This document shows, piece by piece, positions 59,661 through 64,000 of a DNA stretch of 64,000 bases. The notes below the pieces were generated by a model. The model saw only the letters and a program-made list of their open reading frames with translations, was not told the DNA's origin and searched no databases. Position numbers and translations under genes: made by a program. The DNA is from Mycobacterium lentiflavum (GTDB lineage Bacteria > Actinomycetota > Actinomycetes > Mycobacteriales > Mycobacteriaceae), in the NCBI RefSeq assembly GCF_022374895.2, contig NZ_CP092423.2, positions 372,001-436,000 of the forward strand, given 5' to 3'. Each line of letters starts with the position of its first letter. The stretch's first letter is position 1.

Positions 59661-60806
59661 ATGCCGGCAAATTCCGACGACGACTCGGTCGAGCCCCTTG
59701 TCCGCAACACCGCAGCCTGGGCCTGGCGTTTGCTGGCCATCTTCGCTGCGGCACTCGCGTTCTTCTGGGTGGTGGCCAAGCTGGAGATTATCGTCGTCCC
59801 GGTGCTGCTGGCCCTGATGATCAGCGCGCTGCTGGTACCGGTCGTGGACTGGCTGGATCGGCAGGGTCTGCCGCGCGGCGGTGCCGTCGCATTGGTGCTG
59901 CTGGGCGGGTTCGCGGTGCTGGGCGGCATCCTCGCGTTCGTCGTCACCCAGTTCATCGTCGGTTTGCCAGACCTGACCGAGCAGGTAACCCGCAGCATCG
60001 ACACCACCCGGCGGTGGCTGATCGAAGGGCCGGTGCATCTGCGCAGCGAGCAGATCACCAACGCCGGCAACGCCGCGATCCAGGCGCTGCACAACAATCA
60101 GTCGAAGTTGACCAGCGGCGCGCTCAACACCGCGGCCACCCTGACCGAACTGCTCACCGCAGCGGTGCTGGTGCTGTTCACCCTGATTTTCTTCCTCTAC
60201 GGCGGCCGCAACATCTTCGCCTACACGGTCAAGATCTTCCCGATCGGCGTGCGCGACCGGGTCATGGAGGCGGGCCGAGCGGGATACGGCTCGCTGATCG
60301 CCTACGTCCGGGCCACCTTCCTGGTGGCCTTCACCGATGCGGCCGGGGTGGGCGCCGGGCTGGCCATCATGGGCGTTCCGCTGGCGCTACCCCTGGCGTC
60401 GCTGGTGTTTCTCGGCGCCTTCATCCCGCTGATCGGTGCCCTGATCTCGGGGCTGGTGGCCGTGGTGGTCGCGTTGCTGACCAAGGGCATCGTCTACGCG
60501 CTGATCACGCTCGGCTTGCTGGTCGTGATCAACCAGATCGAGTCGCATCTGCTGCAGCCGCTGGTGATGGGCCGCGCGGTCTCGATTCACCCGCTTGGGG
60601 TGGTGCTGGCGATCTCCACCGGCGGTGTGCTCGCCGGGATCGTCGGCGCGCTGCTGGCGGTCCCGACGGTGGCGTTCCTCAACAACGCGATCCAGGTGCT
60701 GCTGGCCCGGGATCCAGCCGTCGAAGCCGAAAAGCTGGACGAGGAGGCCGAAGGCAGGGTCGTTTTACACGCCCAGGCGGACGAGCCCGAGCAGCGGACC
60801 GACTAG
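59661..60806 (+). CDS. AI-2E/PerM-family transporter (Rv0205 orthologue)
   Basis: Membrane protein of 381 residues in the AI-2E (TqsA/PerM/YdiK) family. Hydrophobic segments include [20 protein letters not shown] and [20 protein letters not shown]. The family signature runs from [20 protein letters not shown] to [20 protein letters not shown]. The acidic tail ends in the cytoplasm. Substrate is unknown, and PerM-like proteins in mycobacteria have been tied to cell division under magnesium limitation. It is convergent with mmpL3, 12 bases apart. Corresponds to Rv0205. Confidence 0.9.
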   Translation: MPANSDDDSVEPLVRNTAAWAWRLLAIFAAALAFFWVVAKLEIIVVPVLLALMISALLVPVVDWLDRQGLPRGGAVALVLLGGFAVLGGILAFVVTQFIVGLPDLTEQVTRSIDTTRRWLIEGPVHLRSEQITNAGNAAIQALHNNQSKLTSGALNTAATLTELLTAAVLVLFTLIFFLYGGRNIFAYTVKIFPIGVRDRVMEAGRAGYGSLIAYVRATFLVAFTDAAGVGAGLAIMGVPLALPLASLVFLGAFIPLIGALISGLVAVVVALLTKGIVYALITLGLLVVINQIESHLLQPLVMGRAVSIHPLGVVLAISTGGVLAGIVGALLAVPTVAFLNNAIQVLLARDPAVEAEKLDEEAEGRVVLHAQADEPEQRTD

Positions 60807-60818
60807 GACCGAGCGGGA

Positions 60819-63638
60819 CTAGAGTCGTCCCTCGCGGCGTAGCAGATCCTGCGCGGACAGCCCACCGCCCGCGCGGCGGCGCGGACGCGCATTGTCGCCA
60901 CCGTCAGCCTGGCCGCCCTGCCCGCGAGCGTTCATCTTCTCGGTGGCGGGGTCGGAATCGTTGCCCTCCGAACGCATCACCGGAAGCGCGGTGGTCGGGT
61001 CGGCCGTGCCCTCGTGGTTGCCGGGAACCGGCATGGCCCGGGTCTGGCCGGCCGACGGCGGCGGCGCGGGCGGCGCCGCCGCGGGCCGTGGGTCGGCGTT
61101 GCCCTGAGCCGAGAAGCGCGTCGTCTTGGCTTCGGTTGGCTGGCTGGGCCGGGAAGGGGTGCGGCTCGGCCCCGCGGGCAGCTCCGCTGCGGGTCGCGGC
61201 TCGGACGGCCGCGACGGCTCCGGGGGCGCGCCGGGGTGCGTGGGGTCGTGCGGCGCCCGCGGTTTGGCGGCGACCAGGCTGGCCGCGACCGGCGGCCGGA
61301 TCGTGCGCCCGTTGACGGCGCTGCGCTTGCGCTCGTCAGGCAGATCGGTTTCGCCCAGGCCGATCTTGTTCTGCAGCCGCCGGGCCCAGCGCGGGGCCCA
61401 CCAGCAGTCGTCGCCGAGCAGCTTCATCACCGAGGGCACCAGGAACATCCGGACCACGGTCGCGTCCAGCAATAGCGCCGCCGCCAAGCCGAACGCCAGA
61501 TACTTCATCATCACCAGATCGGAGAACATGAACGAGCCGGCGACCACGGCGAGCACCAGCGCGGCGGCCGTGATCAAACGCCCGGTCGTCGCGGTACCGA
61601 TCCGGATGGCCTCGGCGGTCGACATGCCGCGTTCACGGGCCTCGACCATGCGGGACACCAGGAAAACCTCGTAGTCGGTGGCCAGACCGAAGCCCACCGC
61701 GACGACCAGCGCGATCAGCACCACCATCAGCGGCGTCGGGGTGAAGTTGAGCCAGGTCGAGAAGTGCCCGTCGACGAAGATCCACGTCAGGATGCCCAGG
61801 GTGGAGCCGAGCGTCAGCGCGCTCATCAGCGCGGCCTTGATCGGCAACACCACCGACCCGAATGCCAGGAACATCAACAACAGGCTGGCGCTGAGCAGCA
61901 ACACCAGCATCAGCGGAGCCTTGTCGAACAGGCTCTGGATGCTGTCCTGCTCCAGCGCCGGTGTGCCGCCGACCAGCAGGGTCAGCCCCTTCGGCGGGTT
62001 GATCGCCCGTAGCTCGTTGATTTTCTTCTGGGCATCGTTCTTGTTGACCAGGCCGTTCTGGATCACCCGCACCGAATCGTCCTTGGGCTGGGTGGTCCCG
62101 TTCGGCCCCGCGACGCAGGGGTTGCCGGCGATCACCGGGCAGGGGCGCTCCTCCCACGTCTTGTCGGTGAACCCGGTGATCCCCGAGATCCGGTTGCGGA
62201 TGTCGGCGACCTGCTGGTCGGTGACCTTGCTGTGGTTGTTGCTCTTGATCACCACCGTCAACTGCTCGGTCCGGTACCCGGGAAACAGCTTGTCGAAGTG
62301 TTCCTGCGCCATGCGCACGGCGTTGTCGGGTGGCAGGTATTTCTCGCTCATGCCGCCGAGCGACAGGTTGCCCAGCGGGATGACCAGCAGGATCATGCCA
62401 ACGGCGATCGGGATGGCGAAGGCCAGCGGGCGCTTCATCACGGTCGTGACGAGCTTGCCCCAGAAGCCGGCCTCGACCTCTTCGCGGGTCTTGGTCTTCT
62501 GCAGCCGCTCGGCGAGCCATTCCAGGAAGACCCGGGAAACCTTCCAGTTGCGCAAGAACGGGACTCGGAAGGCGGTCCGCACGCCCAAAGCGTCGACGTT
62601 GCGCCCGAGGATGCCCAGGGCCGCCGGCAGCAAGGTGATCGACAGCAGTGCGGCAAGCCCGACCGCGGCGAAGATCGCATAGGTCAGCGAGTGCACGAAG
62701 CCCTGCGGCAGCACCAGCAGGCTGGCGCTGCAGGCGATGATCAGCGCCGCCGAGAAGACGACCGTACGACCGGCCGTCATCACCGTGCGCCGCACCGCGG
62801 CCTCGGTGTCGTAGCCCTCGGCGATCTCCTCCCGGAAGCGGCTGACGATGAAGAGGCCGTAGTCGATGGCGATACCGAATCCGATCAGCGAGACCACCGG
62901 CTGAGCGAAGAAGTGCACCGGGCCGAAGATGGCGGCGAAGCGCAGGATGCCCAATGCCCCCGCGATGCTCAGGCCCCCCACGATGACCGGTAGGCCGGCG
63001 GCGACGGCGCCGCCGAACACCAGGAACAGCACCACCGTCACCAGCGGGAGGCCCAGATACTCCAGGAGCTTCTGGTCGGTGGCAATGGTGCCGGTCAGCG
63101 CGCTGGCGACGGGCTCGAGTCCGGCGAGTTCGACCTTGCCGCCGTTGAGCTTCTGCAGGGCCGGCTCGATGAGCTTGTAGTTGTTGAGAATGGTGTCGTC
63201 GTCGTCGCCCTTGAGCGGGATGGTGACGAAGGTGTGCTTCCTGTCCTCCGTCGCCATGCCCTTGATCTGGGCGTTCGGGGGGTCGGTACCGGGGGCCAAC
63301 GCCAGCCAGCCGGCCCAGCCGAGCACCTGGTTGGGATGGTCCTTGACGAACTTGTTCAGCTCGTCGACGGTTTGCTTTCGCCACACCGGGTCGTCGACGG
63401 TCTTGCCGTCGGGGGCGGTGAAGATCGCCACGATCTGACTGGTGCGGTCGCGTCCGTAGGTCTTGTCACCCAGAATCGACGCGGCAACGGACTGGCTGCC
63501 GTCGTCGTAGAACCCACTCTGCGTGACATGCTTACCCAGGCTCATCCCGAAGACGCCGCCGCCAAGACACAGAGCCACCATGACCCCGATCACGATGTAC
63601 CTGTAGCGGTACACGGTTCGACCCCACCAGGCGAACAC
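60819..63638 (-). CDS. mmpL3: MmpL3, trehalose monomycolate flippase
   Basis: Essential RND-type transporter of 939 residues that moves trehalose monomycolate to the periplasm for mycomembrane assembly. Twelve helices and two periplasmic loops are visible. Both Asp-Tyr pairs of the proton relay, the site of many inhibitors, are present (GFGIAIDYGLFIVSRFREE and GLATDYEVFLVSRMVEAR). The C-terminal 200 residues form a Pro/Arg-rich cytosolic tail (PSRTPSRPSQPTEAKTTRFS). GTG at 63638 has AAGGAG five bases upstream. The neighbouring NYN-domain gene lies 63 bases upstream on the same strand. Corresponds to Rv0206c. Confidence 0.97.
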   Translation of the reverse strand: MFAWWGRTVYRYRYIVIGVMVALCLGGGVFGMSLGKHVTQSGFYDDGSQSVAASILGDKTYGRDRTSQIVAIFTAPDGKTVDDPVWRKQTVDELNKFVKDHPNQVLGWAGWLALAPGTDPPNAQIKGMATEDRKHTFVTIPLKGDDDDTILNNYKLIEPALQKLNGGKVELAGLEPVASALTGTIATDQKLLEYLGLPLVTVVLFLVFGGAVAAGLPVIVGGLSIAGALGILRFAAIFGPVHFFAQPVVSLIGFGIAIDYGLFIVSRFREEIAEGYDTEAAVRRTVMTAGRTVVFSAALIIACSASLLVLPQGFVHSLTYAIFAAVGLAALLSITLLPAALGILGRNVDALGVRTAFRVPFLRNWKVSRVFLEWLAERLQKTKTREEVEAGFWGKLVTTVMKRPLAFAIPIAVGMILLVIPLGNLSLGGMSEKYLPPDNAVRMAQEHFDKLFPGYRTEQLTVVIKSNNHSKVTDQQVADIRNRISGITGFTDKTWEERPCPVIAGNPCVAGPNGTTQPKDDSVRVIQNGLVNKNDAQKKINELRAINPPKGLTLLVGGTPALEQDSIQSLFDKAPLMLVLLLSASLLLMFLAFGSVVLPIKAALMSALTLGSTLGILTWIFVDGHFSTWLNFTPTPLMVVLIALVVAVGFGLATDYEVFLVSRMVEARERGMSTAEAIRIGTATTGRLITAAALVLAVVAGSFMFSDLVMMKYLAFGLAAALLLDATVVRMFLVPSVMKLLGDDCWWAPRWARRLQNKIGLGETDLPDERKRSAVNGRTIRPPVAASLVAAKPRAPHDPTHPGAPPEPSRPSEPRPAAELPAGPSRTPSRPSQPTEAKTTRFSAQGNADPRPAAAPPAPPPSAGQTRAMPVPGNHEGTADPTTALPVMRSEGNDSDPATEKMNARGQGGQADGGDNARPRRRAGGGLSAQDLLRREGRL

Positions 63639-63701
63639 GTAAGCTCCTTACTGGATCACCGACAGCGACCCGCGCTGTGTCTTTCGTTTTTCACGCCAGT
63701 C

Positions 63702-64000
63702 TCACACACGCGTGGTCAATAGCGCGGACAGCGGCCGGAACGGCTGCAGCCACGCTCCCTGGTCGGGCAGCGAATCTAGGCCGATCCGCGGCAGCGGTTC
63801 CCGGAAAACACCCTCGATGTCCTCCAGGTCAACGAAGTCCAAGGTATCCGACGCTAGTGCCCAACTCGCATGTTCGCGAAATCCGATCACTTGAACGGGG
63901 GTTGAGCCACCAACCCCGGCGCGCGCGATTTCTTCCAGCGGCTGACGGAACGCTTGTCCATCGGCGGACGCTACGACCAGCGCCGCAAGCCCTTCTTGGC
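63702..64000 (-). CDS. NYN-domain protein (Rv0207c orthologue), 5' end outside window
   Basis: The last 99 residues of a minus-strand gene whose frame is open to the right edge. The sequence LAALVVASADGQAFRQPLEE followed by VQVIGFREHASWALASDTLD and FVDLEDI matches the second half of an NYN (LabA/PIN-like) nuclease domain, with the acidic pattern SADG...DFVDLED. Corresponds to Rv0207c upstream of mmpL3. The N-terminal part with further catalytic acids is missing from the window. RNA cleavage is a family expectation, not shown for this protein. Confidence 0.8.
   Translation of the reverse strand, partial: QEGLAALVVASADGQAFRQPLEEIARAGVGGSTPVQVIGFREHASWALASDTLDFVDLEDIEGVFREPLPRIGLDSLPDQGAWLQPFRPLSALLTTRV

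Noticed and set aside
61633..63384. 583-codon minus-strand frame overlapping mmpL3 in another phase
   Set aside because: Arg/Gly/His-rich shadow of mmpL3; the mmpL3 frame encodes twelve helices and both proton-relay motifs.

Overview
The window is high-GC, densely coded actinobacterial DNA. The gene order from about 7.8 kb to the right edge follows the Mycobacterium tuberculosis block Rv0163-Rv0207c: a complete mce1 lipid-import operon, copper metallothionein mymT with its repressor ricR, the protease zmp1, the mycomembrane lipid exporters mmpL11 and mmpL3, and sigma factor sigG. Mce1, MymT, Zmp1 and the MmpL proteins together indicate a Mycobacterium, probably a slow-growing non-tuberculous species. 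It is not M. tuberculosis, because several blocks differ: extra catabolic genes at 1-7762, an extra block at 28672-35573, and no counterparts of Rv0193c-Rv0195. Orthologue assignments come from recognising proteins and gene order, not from a database search.

Layout. (1) 1-7762: a tightly overlapping plus-strand catabolic operon: cytochrome P450, medium-chain dehydrogenase, HpcH/HpaI aldolase, SnoaL-like protein, SDR, Baeyer-Villiger-type flavoprotein monooxygenase, HSL-type esterase, and an enolase-superfamily dehydratase. (2) 7841-8798: thioesterase and TB18.5. (3) 8838-24537: mce1R, then divergently fadD5-yrbE1AB-mce1ABCDEF-mam1ABCD. (4) 24575-28658: DUF1275 protein, LprO-like protein, Rv0180c-like membrane protein, pirin. 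(5) 28672-35573: inserted accessory block with an IclR regulator and divergent dehydrogenase, DUF222/HNH protein, EamA exporter and divergent LysR, and an alpha/beta hydrolase. (6) 35608-40973: sigG, monoacylglycerol lipase, the Rv0184 and Rv0185 homologues, and bglS. (7) 41009-46187: copper and stress module with mymT, O-methyltransferase, SPW membrane protein, ilvD, ricR and an MFS exporter. (8) 46306-50631: L,D-transpeptidase, a 461-bp gap, a TetR regulator and a molybdopterin oxidoreductase. (9) 50628-64000: zmp1, Rv0199-Rv0201c, mmpL11, the Rv0203 haem-binding protein, Rv0204c, Rv0205, mmpL3 and a partial NYN-domain gene.

How the genes work together. Mce1R probably represses the whole mce1 operon, whose products import fatty or mycolic acids that FadD5 activates to CoA esters. 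RicR represses both its own gene and mymT through two sites of the form TACCC-N5-GGGTA that I can see in the sequence. MmpL3 and MmpL11 export envelope lipids. The haem-binding protein beside mmpL11 belongs to the proposed haem-uptake route. The first operon reads as an oxidative ring-opening pathway: hydroxylation, oxidation to a ketone, lactone formation, hydrolysis, then dehydration and aldol cleavage. Its substrate is unknown.

Regulatory sequence is unusually readable. Nine genes have a TANNNT hexamer ending 6 or 7 bases before the start codon, which is the signature of leaderless mRNAs. Three clean operator-like palindromes sit beside their presumptive GntR, IclR and TetR regulators, and a hairpin covers the ribosome-binding site of the SPW-protein gene. 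No tRNA, rRNA, CRISPR array or intact insertion sequence was seen.
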